Source: an uncultured Eubacteriales bacterium (lineage in GTDB: Bacteria; Bacillota; Clostridia; Oscillospirales; Acutalibacteraceae). From it: DNA of 37,652 bases. The translations under genes were made by a program, and so were the position numbers. This document shows, one piece after another, positions 16,807-24,273 of this stretch (positions are counted from its first letter, which is position 1; each line of letters starts with the position of its first letter). The stretch lies in the NCBI GenBank assembly GCA_900317815.1, contig ONIC01000026.1, forward strand, positions 1-37,652, written 5' to 3'. The notes beneath the pieces are model-generated. The model had not been told where the DNA came from. It was given only the letters and a program-made list of their open reading frames with translations, and did no database searches.

Positions 16807-18084
16807 TTATTGATCGTTCTTTCTTGCCGTTACGGAGCGGGCGTGAGCGGAGAGCTTCTCCTGCTCGGCAAAGTAAGCGATATCGTCGCAGACCTTGTTG
16901 AGCGCATCGGCTGTGTAATATGTAAACGCCGTCTTCTTGACAAAGTCGTCAACGGAAAGCGGACTTGAAAAACGAGCCGTCCCGTTTGTAGGAAGTGTGT
17001 GGTTCGGGCCTGCAAAATAGTCGCCGAGCGGCTCGGGGCAATTCTTTCCGAGGAATACGCTGCCCGCATTCTTTACCTGATTAAGATAATCGAACGGATT
17101 GTCAACGCAGATCTCAAGGTGCTCGGGAGCTATCTTATTTGCGATCTCTATTGCAGCGCCGATATCAGGAGCTATAATGATCTTTCCGTTGTTGTCGATA
17201 GACGCGCGCGCGATCTCTTCACGGGGAAGGACAGAAAGCTGACGCTCGATCTCATCGGAGACGTTCTTTGCGAGCTCCTCGCTGTCGGTAACAAGAACTG
17301 CCGTTGCAAGCTTGTCGTGCTCTGCCTGAGAAAGCATATCGGCGGCGATCACCCTTGCGTCGTTCGTACCGTCGGCTACCACAAGGATATCGCTCGGGCC
17401 TGCGATCATATCTATCGCTACCTTTCCGAAGACCTGCTTCTTGGCCTCCGCGACAAACGCATTGCCGGGACCCACGATCTTGTCAACAGCGGGCACGGAC
17501 TCCGTTGAGTAAGCGAGAGCCGCTATCGCCTGAGCGCCGCCGACCTTGAAGATCCTCGTTACGCCTGCTATCTTAGCCGCCGCAAGGATCACGGGATTGA
17601 CCTTGCCCTCAGAGTTTGGAGGCGTCGTCATTACGATCTCGGAAACGCCTGCGATCATGGCGGGGACAGCCGTCATCAGAACGGTTGAAGGAAGCGGAGC
17701 TGTACCGCCCGGGACGTAAATGCCGACCTTCTCGATCGGAATGACCTTTTGTCCGAGAATAACGCCGTCGCCCTCGTTTATCACGAAATTATTGCGAAGC
17801 TGGTGCTTGTGGAAATTATATATATTATCCCTCGCCTTTTTGAGAATGCCGATAAATTTCTCATCGACTGCATCAAAGGCTTCTTCGATCTCTGCATCGC
17901 TTACTTCAAGAGACTCAAGCTCTGCTTTATCAAATTTCAGACTGTACTCCCTGAGCGCCTTGTCGCCGTTTTCCTTTACATTTGCGATTATCCCCGCAAC
18001 GATGTCCTCAACGCCCGACTTTTTTATATCGCGGCTGAGGATATCATCGACCGATATTGATTCGGTGTTGTATATCTTTATCAT
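16807..18084 (-). CDS. hisD: histidinol dehydrogenase HisD
   Basis: Zinc- and NAD-dependent enzyme that oxidises histidinol to histidine in two steps. Conserved segments: YVPGGTAPLPSTVLM, VGPGNAFVAEAK, the zinc-site DMLSQAEHDKLATAVL, APEHLEI, and GPNHTLPTNGTARF. 425 residues, normal. Ribosome site GAAAGGAAG. It follows hisG by 60 bases. Confidence 0.98.
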   Translation of the reverse strand: MIKIYNTESISVDDILSRDIKKSGVEDIVAGIIANVKENGDKALREYSLKFDKAELESLEVSDAEIEEAFDAVDEKFIGILKKARDNIYNFHKHQLRNNFVINEGDGVILGQKVIPIEKVGIYVPGGTAPLPSTVLMTAVPAMIAGVSEIVMTTPPNSEGKVNPVILAAAKIAGVTRIFKVGGAQAIAALAYSTESVPAVDKIVGPGNAFVAEAKKQVFGKVAIDMIAGPSDILVVADGTNDARVIAADMLSQAEHDKLATAVLVTDSEELAKNVSDEIERQLSVLPREEIARASIDNNGKIIIAPDIGAAIEIANKIAPEHLEICVDNPFDYLNQVKNAGSVFLGKNCPEPLGDYFAGPNHTLPTNGTARFSSPLSVDDFVKKTAFTYYTADALNKVCDDIAYFAEQEKLSAHARSVTARKNDQ

Positions 18085-18144
18085 AGTATTCTTCCTTTCA
18101 GGTCATGCGGCAGCTTTCCGCCGACATTCGCAGTTAAAGCAGTA

Positions 18145-18771
18145 TTATCTGTTTTTGCAAAGCTCCTCGATCTTCTGTTCAAGCTCTCTGATCTCACGGT
18201 TTTTGAACTTGTAGCTTACCTTGTTCGAGATAAGTCTTGCGCTGATCGGTACTATCGTCTCGATAGGCTCGAGATCGTTTTCCTTGAGCGTTGTTCCCGT
18301 CTCTACTATATCGACTATAACGTCGCTCATTTTAAGCACGGGCGCGATCTCAATAGAGCCGTTGAGCTTGATGATGTCGATGTCTCTTCCCTTCTTGGAG
18401 TAGAAAGTCTGAGCGATGTTCGGGAATTTTGTGGCAACTCTCAGTGTTCGCTCCGTATTGTCACGGAAGCCCTTGCAGGCTGCGACCGCCATTCTGCACT
18501 TGCCTATATCGAGATCGTAAAGCTCGTAAACATCGGGAGCGTATTCGAGCAGGATATCCTTTCCCGCAACGCCGATGTCGGCAGCCCCGCGCTCTACATA
18601 GATAGATACGTCGGACGGCTTCACCCAGAAATAGCGCACGCCTGTTTCGTAATTTTCAAAAATGAGCTTTCTGTTCTGCTCATGGATTGCGGGGCAGGTG
18701 TAGCCCGCTTTTTCAAATATATCAAGCACCTTTTCGCCGAGTCTTCCCTTCGGCAGTGCAACATTAATCAT
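18145..18771 (-). CDS. hisG: ATP phosphoribosyltransferase, short form HisG
   Basis: Catalyses the committed step, ATP plus PRPP to PR-ATP. At 208 residues it is the short form lacking the C-terminal regulatory domain, and so depends on HisZ. MINVALPKGRLGEKVLDIFEKAG opens the catalytic domain; the PRPP loop region is DIVETGTTLKEN. The frame extends to 18852, but the conserved start is the ATG at 18771, which overlaps the hisZ 3' end by eight bases. The tight overlap with its partner subunit supports co-expression. Confidence 0.97.
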   Translation of the reverse strand: MINVALPKGRLGEKVLDIFEKAGYTCPAIHEQNRKLIFENYETGVRYFWVKPSDVSIYVERGAADIGVAGKDILLEYAPDVYELYDLDIGKCRMAVAACKGFRDNTERTLRVATKFPNIAQTFYSKKGRDIDIIKLNGSIEIAPVLKMSDVIVDIVETGTTLKENDLEPIETIVPISARLISNKVSYKFKNREIRELEQKIEELCKNR

Positions 18772-19885
18772 GGTTTTCAATGATCTCAACCTCCGTGCCT
18801 TTGATCTTGAGGACAGTTCTGCATTTAAGTCCGCCTTTTGTGCGCTGCACACGCACGCTCCTGCCTTGTTCGGACACGCTCTTTACGTGCTGTGCGATAG
18901 CGGAAAGGTCGTCTCCCTTGTCGTAGAGGATCAGCGTATCGACATCATATTCATCGCCGCTTCTCATCATTCTCGACAGCTCCGACAGATAGACCGCAAA
19001 GCCGATCGCTCCCGACTTTTTGCCGAACTTTCTCATAAGATTGTCATATCTTCCGCCCGAAAGAACAACATTCGGAACGCCTAAGACAAAGCCGTTGAAG
19101 ATAACGCCGTTATAGTAGTTGAGATCGTTCACGATCGAAAAATCAAGATTTATACCGCCGTCAAGTCCGCAGAGCTTCAGATATCCGTAGACCGTTTCAA
19201 GCTCGGCAGCCGCTGCGTCAGTCTTCTCGTTCAGGCTGATCGCCTTCAGCTCATCAACGCACTTTTCAAACGGACCGTAGATAGTGGTCAGCGCCTTGAG
19301 CGCATTAGATACTTCGAAGCCGATACCGTACTCCTTGCAGCAGTTTTCCATTTCAAGCGTATTTTTCGTGCGGATACACTCGATCAGGCGGGTCTTCTTA
19401 CGATCGCTCAGTTCGATCCCGTCGAGCAGACCGAGTATAAACGCCATGCTCGAGATATCAAGTATATTGCGGTCGCTGATCGCATTGAGGCTCGCCTTTG
19501 CAAGCATTATCACCTCGCTGACGGAGTAATCGTCGAGATCGCCGATAGACTCAAGTCCGAGCTGCGTGATCTCTCTGAAGCGATGAGTTCCCTTGTCGAT
19601 CCTGTAGACGTTCTCGCTGTAGTAGACCTTCTCGGGCACATCGAAATTGTCGTTTGAACCCTTGACGATTGAGAGCGTAACGTCGGGCTTGAGCGCCATA
19701 AGGCTCCCGTTCGTATCAGTGAACGTGATGACGCTGCTGCCGAGTAAGAAATCCTTATTCTGCGAATAAAGCTCATACTCCTCGAACTTGCTCATTTTGA
19801 AATGCTTAAAACCGAAATGTCCGTAAAGACGGCTCAGCTCAAGCACCGCCGCTTCTTCATCGGCAAATTTGATAACCTTGCTCAT
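18764..19885 (-). CDS. hisZ: ATP phosphoribosyltransferase regulatory subunit HisZ
   Basis: HisRS-like protein without tRNA charging that completes the HisG short-form enzyme and confers histidine feedback. Class II synthetase fold motifs: VITFTDTNGSLMALKPDVTLSI (motif 2-like region), YRIDKGTHRFREITQLGLE, and the motif 3-like VVLSGGRYDNLMRKFGKKSGAIGFAVYL. The frame can begin at TTG 19900, but GGTGGGAAAG lies just before the ATG at 19885, giving 373 residues. First gene of the his operon, 71 bases from the -10. Confidence 0.95.
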   Translation of the reverse strand: MSKVIKFADEEAAVLELSRLYGHFGFKHFKMSKFEEYELYSQNKDFLLGSSVITFTDTNGSLMALKPDVTLSIVKGSNDNFDVPEKVYYSENVYRIDKGTHRFREITQLGLESIGDLDDYSVSEVIMLAKASLNAISDRNILDISSMAFILGLLDGIELSDRKKTRLIECIRTKNTLEMENCCKEYGIGFEVSNALKALTTIYGPFEKCVDELKAISLNEKTDAAAAELETVYGYLKLCGLDGGINLDFSIVNDLNYYNGVIFNGFVLGVPNVVLSGGRYDNLMRKFGKKSGAIGFAVYLSELSRMMRSGDEYDVDTLILYDKGDDLSAIAQHVKSVSEQGRSVRVQRTKGGLKCRTVLKIKGTEVEIIENHD

Positions 19886-19955
19886 TTTCTTTCCCACCAA
19901 TCATTTATTCCGCATCAAGACGATACTTGTATAACTTGTTTTAAACAGCTTACAC

Positions 19956-19984
19956 ATTATAACACACTTTCTCGTGTTAGTCAA
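19956..19984 (-). promoter_or_regulatory. histidine operon promoter
   Basis: Minus strand TTGACT (19979-19984), 17-base spacer, perfect TATAAT (19956-19961). It is the only strong promoter seen for the ten his cistrons. Confidence 0.85.
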
Positions 19985-20007
19985 GTAAAGTGTTACTATG
20001 ATAACAC
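19960..20007. promoter_or_regulatory. candidate his operator: four GTGTTA/TAACAC half-sites
   Basis: Exact half-sites: TAACAC 19960-19965, GTGTTA 19974-19979, GTGTTA 19990-19995, TAACAC 20002-20007. The last two form a perfect palindrome with a 6-base spacer just upstream of the -35; the first two form a palindrome with an 8-base spacer lying between the -10 and -35. This is the arrangement of a repressor operator. A YerC/HisR-type TrpR-family protein is the natural candidate, by inference. Confidence 0.6.
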
Positions 20008-20095
20008 AAGAAAATTTGGATAAAATTGCTCATTCCATTACATTATAATACAAAACGAGGGAAATATCAACATTTTACAGCGTTGTTTAAGATAT

Positions 20096-20126
20096 AAAAA
20101 GCCCCGAAGATCCGTGATCCTCGGGG
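20096..20126 (-). terminator. terminator of the efp / zinc-ribbon operon
   Basis: CCCCGA (20102-20107) with TCGGGG (20121-20126), extended by GATC pairing, and a U5 tract on the minus-strand transcript (A-run 20096-20100). Confidence 0.85.
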
Positions 20127-20146
20127 TCAATTACCAAAAAGAATTA

Positions 20147-20566
20147 TTATTCTTCGTCGTCTTCGCCGTTGATGTTCTCTGCGGTGAGTGACGAGTAGTC
20201 AAATTCGAGATTTTCTCCGCAGCTCGGACACTCTACGCCGCCGTCAAGGAGCACGTCCTCGGAAACGCAGATCTCGTCGCCGCACTTCGGGCAAACTACT
20301 TCGTAGTATTCGCCGTCCTCGTCGAACTCTTCAAAATCGTCCTCATCGTCATAGAGATCATCCTCGACGATCGAGAGATCCTGATCGATCTCATCGACCT
20401 GATCTGCGAGGTCGTCACAGAATTCGGAAAGCTGATCTATATCCTCCGCAAGATCGCCGAGCACGTCGATGATCTTCGAAAGAACCTTTGCGGTGTCATC
20501 GTTTTCTTCAAGCTTCAGACCGTCCATAAGACCTCTGAGATACGCAACCTTTTCACTTGAATCCAT
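20147..20566 (-). CDS. CD1247-like acidic zinc-ribbon protein
   Basis: A 139-residue protein of a small family conserved in Clostridia next to efp. The N-terminal half (about 1-60) is a helical or coiled-coil segment (EKVAYLRGLMDGLKLEENDDTAK, then ILIDVLGDLAEDIDQL-type heptads). A very acidic linker (EDDLYDDEDDFEEFDEDGE) follows. The C-terminal zinc ribbon has CPKCGD and CPSCGE pairs about 20 residues apart. No catalytic motif. AAAGGTGG precedes the ATG. It follows efp by 27 bases, so it is expected to be co-transcribed; a link to translation is only suggested by that linkage. Confidence 0.85.
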   Translation of the reverse strand: MDSSEKVAYLRGLMDGLKLEENDDTAKVLSKIIDVLGDLAEDIDQLSEFCDDLADQVDEIDQDLSIVEDDLYDDEDDFEEFDEDGEYYEVVCPKCGDEICVSEDVLLDGGVECPSCGENLEFDYSSLTAENINGEDDEE

Positions 20567-20593
20567 ATCTAATCCACCTTTCGAAAACAGGGC

Positions 20594-21151
20594 TTACGCT
20601 CTGCCGAGGTACTCGCCTGTTCTTGTATCGATCTGAATTACTTCGCCCTCGTTGATGAAGAGAGGAACTCTTACCTCTGCGCCTGTCTCAACTGTAGCGG
20701 GCTTTGTTGCATTAGTAGCCGTATCGCCTTTAACGCCTGGCTCTGTAGCCGTTACTTCGAGTTCTACGAAGTTCGGCGGCTCTACGCCGAAAACGTTGCC
20801 CTTGTAGGAAAGGATCTTGCAGACCATGTTCTCCTTAACAAACTTGAAGCTGTCACCGAGCTTGTCCTTACCGATCGGGATCTGCTCCCATGTCTCTGTG
20901 TCCATGAAATAGTAAAGATCGCCGTCTGCGTAGCTGTACTCCATGTCCTTTCTCTCAATGAAAGCTGTGGGGTACTTATCGTTCGGGTTGAAAGTCTTCT
21001 CAACTACGGCACCCGTGATGACGTTTCTGATCTTTGTACGAACGAACGCCGCACCCTTACCGGGCTTTACGTGCTGGAACTCGATAATGGAAACGACCTG
21101 GCCGTCCATCTCGAACGTTACGCCGTTTCTGAAATCACCTGCTGAAATCAT
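20594..21151 (-). CDS. efp: translation elongation factor P
   Basis: Binds between the P and E sites of the ribosome and promotes peptide bonds at polyproline stretches. Three beta-barrel domains in 185 residues, normal length. [20 protein letters not shown] opens domain I. The tip loop that carries the modified residue in other species is [13 protein letters not shown], with Lys at the tip (GKG). The C-terminal signature region ends in [20 protein letters not shown] precedes the ATG. First gene of a two-gene operon. Confidence 0.98.
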   Translation of the reverse strand: MISAGDFRNGVTFEMDGQVVSIIEFQHVKPGKGAAFVRTKIRNVITGAVVEKTFNPNDKYPTAFIERKDMEYSYADGDLYYFMDTETWEQIPIGKDKLGDSFKFVKENMVCKILSYKGNVFGVEPPNFVELEVTATEPGVKGDTATNATKPATVETGAEVRVPLFINEGEVIQIDTRTGEYLGRA

Positions 21152-21237
21152 AATGGAATCCTCCTGCGTGTATTTGTTATGGTCAAATCATATCCCGATC
21201 ATCTCTGGTCGGTCATTTTTTCGCATAGCGTTACTTT

Positions 21238-21266
21238 ATTATACTATATAACCGAAAAAAATGCAA
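21238..21266 (-). promoter_or_regulatory. efp promoter
   Basis: Minus strand TTGCAT (21261-21266), 17-base spacer, TATAAT (21238-21243), 86 bases before the efp start. Confidence 0.7.
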
Positions 21267-21297
21267 GTCCTTTAACAAATATTTCCGCTGTTCACGG

Positions 21298-21324
21298 TAC
21301 GCCCGCACCTCTGCCGCGGGCGTA
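21298..21324. other. perfect 9-bp hairpin between efp and the NYN gene
   Basis: TACGCCCGC and GCGGGCGTA flank a 9-base loop. There is no T-run on either side, so it is not a standard terminator; it lies between the two divergent promoters. Confidence 0.5.
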
Positions 21325-21406
21325 TTCCATGCGCTGTACAGCACATCACGATGATACTGCATAACAAAGCCTGCACACGGGCGCAATATTTGCCGAAAAT
21401 TTACAA

Positions 21407-21430
21407 TTGATACACAGCTTGTGTGTTATA
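21407..21430 (+). promoter_or_regulatory. extended -10 promoter with ACACAGCTTGTGT palindrome
   Basis: TATAAT (21426-21431) preceded by TGT gives an extended -10; no good -35 exists at 16-18 bases. An ACACA-GCT-TGTGT inverted repeat directly abuts it, a possible operator or the reason for the missing -35. Confidence 0.5.
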
Positions 21431-21464
21431 ATGTATTATGAGAAGATATGAGGAGGTGATGACC

Positions 21465-22070
21465 ATGGGAAGTAAAAAACACGAAAGATTCTTTTTTGTC
21501 GATATGGAAAACGTACACCGCAGCGGGCTGAGAGGCGTCGGCGATCTTTCATCGAATGACTGCGTCAGGCTCTACTACAGCAATCCCCTTGAAAACATTC
21601 CGATACAGCTTCATCTGCAGATCGTTAAATCGAAGGCGACCTTCAAGTACATCAAGGTCGAGTTTCAGATCAAGAATGCCGCTGACTGTATGATCCTGTT
21701 CGACATCAAAGCAGCCGCAAAGAAGAACAAGAAGGCAGAATACATAATCATTTCGAATGATGCAGATTTTGACGGACCGATCGCAGAGTTCCGCGAAATG
21801 GGTATCGACGCCAAAAAAATGCCCGTGATAAACAGCCGGGAAGATGTTGAACGCGAAGAACATATCCGCAGCTTTATCACAGAACATTTCGACGACATCG
21901 ACATTTCGGAAAACCGCAGCGAGAACATCGAAAAGACTGTTCAGGCGGTCCTCAACGCAAAAACGAAATCTCAGGTAAATCTCAGCCTTCTGAAGATCTA
22001 CGACAGCCAGTCCGTTAAGCTGATCTATAACGAACTCAAGCCGCTGCTTAAGGATCTTCCGGGCAAATAA
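21465..22070 (+). CDS. NYN/PIN-like domain protein
   Basis: A 201-residue cytosolic protein with a PIN-fold NYN-type nuclease-like domain. FFFVDMENVHRSG near the N-terminus supplies the first acidic residue and conserved Asn. EYIIISNDADFDGPIAEFREMG is the second acidic motif. C-terminal helices (about 140-201) may be an accessory domain. Such domains are often RNases or RNA-binding proteins; substrate unknown. The frame starts at 21438, but AGGAGGTGA at 21451 points to the ATG at 21465. Monocistronic, ending at a strong bidirectional terminator. Confidence 0.82.
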   Translation: MGSKKHERFFFVDMENVHRSGLRGVGDLSSNDCVRLYYSNPLENIPIQLHLQIVKSKATFKYIKVEFQIKNAADCMILFDIKAAAKKNKKAEYIIISNDADFDGPIAEFREMGIDAKKMPVINSREDVEREEHIRSFITEHFDDIDISENRSENIEKTVQAVLNAKTKSQVNLSLLKIYDSQSVKLIYNELKPLLKDLPGK

Positions 22071-22071
22071 A

Positions 22072-22120
22072 AAAATCACGGGACGCATATCACCGAAATG
22101 TGAAAAGCGTCCCGATTTTT
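22072..22120. terminator. bidirectional terminator
   Basis: CGGGACGC (22079-22086) pairs with GCGTCCCG (22107-22114); A-run on the left, ATTTTTT on the right. It serves the NYN gene and the convergent protease gene. Confidence 0.9.
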
Positions 22121-22122
22121 TA

Positions 22123-23817
22123 TCAGAATTCGGCAAGAAGTCCGAGCGATCTTCGAAGGATCATCAGCGCGTCTTCAGAAGTGACAACGCCGTCAAAGTT
22201 TACATCGCAGTTGTTGAGCTGCAGATCCGTAAGACCTGTGAAAATGCCGACAGCTTCCCTGAGTGCGATCAGAGCGTCCTCAGAGGTCACACACGCATCA
22301 TCGTTGGGGTCACCGAGAACATCGCTGCCCGCTACCGCCTTTATAACGAGTGTTCCGCCGATCTCGTCGCCGTTTTCAAGATAGACATCAAGAAGATCGT
22401 ATACATTGCTGCCGTCGATGATGAAGCTCTGATTCTTGCGGGCATCGGGCATGAAGATATAGTCTCCGCTGCTGTTGACGAGCCACTCGTCCACTCCGAG
22501 CTGAGCCCAGCCGCCCGATTTTGAAGCGTCTATCTCAACGCCGATCGCCGCCTTCCCCGACACCTCAACGGCACCCGAAACATCAGCCTTGATATATCCC
22601 GAGCTGTCGGCAGTACCGTTTGCAAGCTCTGTCCAGTTATTTCGGTCGGTATCGGGCTTTCCGGATTTCAGAGGGATATAGTAGACCGTATACTGCGCGC
22701 CCTGAGCCTGCGTTTCAAAAATGACCTCACGAAGATACTTGTGAACGTCGTCAAAATTGAAAACGTTTGCAAAGGTCGCCTTCGGTATCATACCGTTTTC
22801 CCCGCTCAGGTATGTGTAGTACGTTGCGCCGTATATCTCGTTCTGGTAGAGTCTGTCGTAGCCGTTCAGCGTGCGCACCGCAGTTATCGCAAGGTTGGAG
22901 CCCCAGATAGAATCGAGCACATATTTATCGTAATATGAGATCCACAGATATCCCTCATCGCCCTTCTGATCGCCCCAGCTGTTTTTGGCAAGCCATGCGC
23001 CGTCCTGTTCGGGCTGATCCGACGGATCGAAATTAAAGCGCGAATAGCTGTCGTCCCAGCCGATGATAGTAACGGCGTGACCGGAAAAATAGGACGAGGT
23101 ATAACTCTGATAGTAATTCGACTTATCCGCATTGTAGCCGCTGCCGTTATTGAAAGACGTGGCGACTCCGCCGTAGTTAAAGACCGCCGTTTTGACCGAC
23201 TCTATATCATTGTTGACGTACATGATCCCCGTAACGCCGAACTGTGTTTCGAGGTCGTCCATATTATCGGGCAAGTTATTATTCCCGTACAGCACATAAG
23301 GCAGGTCTTCTTCTGCCTTCGGTCCCTGCCACGAGGCAAGATATCCCCCGCTTATCATACTGTATCCGCCGTAATCAAGGTTAGGGGTCAGCCAGCCTAT
23401 ACCGTCATCGTTATATGTCTTGGTTGCCCACCAGCTCAGGTGCTGCTCCGAAAAGTCGAAATCTCCTCTTCCGTTGTGCGACATATACGCTTCGAGCGCA
23501 CCGAGCCCCGAGAACGCCCAGCAGGAGTTGCTGCCGCCCTGGTTTCTTATGCCTGTCGTTTCCGTTCTGTACGAAGACGGCAGAGCGCTGCCCGAGTGCA
23601 GGACCGTTCCCGACGGCATATAGGGAGACGGCTTGACTCCCGAGCTTTCATCGAAGATCATCGCTCCCGACATCTCATCGGTCTTGGCGCCCGATGTATA
23701 TAAAACGCGCACAGCGTCTGTCCTGTCCGCAGGTACAGTCAAAGCTGTGCTAGACACGGCAGCGCTCGCAGAGAGCGCCGTGCATATCAAAAATCTGGCA
23801 AAATTCATTCTGTTCAT
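22123..23817 (-). CDS. secreted papain-like (C1A) protease with dockerin
   Basis: Extracellular cysteine peptidase, 564 residues. Signal peptide up to about residue 27. The catalytic domain has the oxyanion Gln and nucleophile Cys in RNQGGSNSCWAFSG (Gln93, Cys99), the His in YFSGHAVTIIGWDD and the Asn in AKNSWGDQKGDEGYLWISY. A beta-rich lectin-like region follows to about residue 490, as in other clostridial C1 peptidases. A C-terminal type I dockerin (LGDPNDDACVTSEDALIALR, then CDVNFDGVVTSEDALMILRR) shows it can dock to a cohesin scaffold. The frame runs further upstream, but GGAGGTCGG lies just before the ATG at 23817. It has its own promoter and ends at the shared terminator. Confidence 0.94.
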   Translation of the reverse strand: MNRMNFARFLICTALSASAAVSSTALTVPADRTDAVRVLYTSGAKTDEMSGAMIFDESSGVKPSPYMPSGTVLHSGSALPSSYRTETTGIRNQGGSNSCWAFSGLGALEAYMSHNGRGDFDFSEQHLSWWATKTYNDDGIGWLTPNLDYGGYSMISGGYLASWQGPKAEEDLPYVLYGNNNLPDNMDDLETQFGVTGIMYVNNDIESVKTAVFNYGGVATSFNNGSGYNADKSNYYQSYTSSYFSGHAVTIIGWDDSYSRFNFDPSDQPEQDGAWLAKNSWGDQKGDEGYLWISYYDKYVLDSIWGSNLAITAVRTLNGYDRLYQNEIYGATYYTYLSGENGMIPKATFANVFNFDDVHKYLREVIFETQAQGAQYTVYYIPLKSGKPDTDRNNWTELANGTADSSGYIKADVSGAVEVSGKAAIGVEIDASKSGGWAQLGVDEWLVNSSGDYIFMPDARKNQSFIIDGSNVYDLLDVYLENGDEIGGTLVIKAVAGSDVLGDPNDDACVTSEDALIALREAVGIFTGLTDLQLNNCDVNFDGVVTSEDALMILRRSLGLLAEF

Positions 23818-23851
23818 GATCCGACCTCCGCCGAACTGTATATTACTTTCT

Positions 23852-23881
23852 ATTATAACAGAACACCCCGCCAAAAGTCAA
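23852..23881 (-). promoter_or_regulatory. promoter of the dockerin protease gene
   Basis: Minus strand TTGACT (23876-23881), 18-base spacer, TATAAT (23852-23857). The -35 lies immediately beside the hairpin repeat cluster. Confidence 0.7.
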
Positions 23882-23889
23882 CAACGGGC

Positions 23890-24133
23890 GGCGGCGAGTC
23901 GCCGCTGACATATACGCGAACTCAGTTTATCGTATGCATTACCTTTAGTGCCGCGGCTGGCAGTGTCCGCTGACATATACGCAGCAGGCGTGCGCCTGCG
24001 GGCAATACGCGGCGGACAGTGTCCGCTGACATATACACGGCAGGCGAGCGCCTGCAGGCAATACGCGGCGGGCAGTGTCCGCCTACATATACGCGAACTC
24101 AGGTTATTATATGCATTACCTTTTGTGCCTCGC
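23890..24133 (+). repeat. hairpin repeat cluster 1 (units of 65, 56, 56 and about 65 bp)
   Basis: Units at 23890, 23955, 24011 and 24067. Each begins GGCGGGCAGTGYCCGC-like, a 6-bp hairpin with an AGT loop, then TGACATATACGC. The first and last units continue GAACTCAGTTTATCGTATGC and ATTACCTTTAGTGCCGC. The two middle units replace that part with a GCAGGC-GNGC-GCCTGC hairpin and GGCAATACGC. The same 65-bp unit occurs in opposite orientation at 29993-30252. Confidence 0.92.
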
Positions 24134-24195
24134 AGGTCGGCTAAAATGATCCGACACAGATTTCGAAGTGCGCAGGCAATTATGCGGTGTCGGTA

Positions 24196-24249
24196 AAAAC
24201 GAAGATCCGCTCCCCTCGGCAGATCGTTCTGCTTCGAGAGGAGCGGATC
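24196..24249 (-). terminator. glnN terminator
   Basis: GATCCGCTCC (24204-24213) pairs with GGAGCGGATC (24240-24249), followed on the minus strand by TTCGTTTTT. It lies 25 bases after the glnN stop. Confidence 0.85.
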
Positions 24250-24273
24250 ATATTACATATAAATATTATCGGA

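Noticed and set aside
19886..19955. Histidine attenuator or T-box in the his leader
   Set aside because: The leader of about 70 bases has no run of His codons, no terminator hairpin and no TGGNACC; operator control is more consistent with what is seen.
23948..24196. 82-codon plus-strand ORF in hairpin cluster 1
   Set aside because: It consists of translated repeat units and has no start signal.
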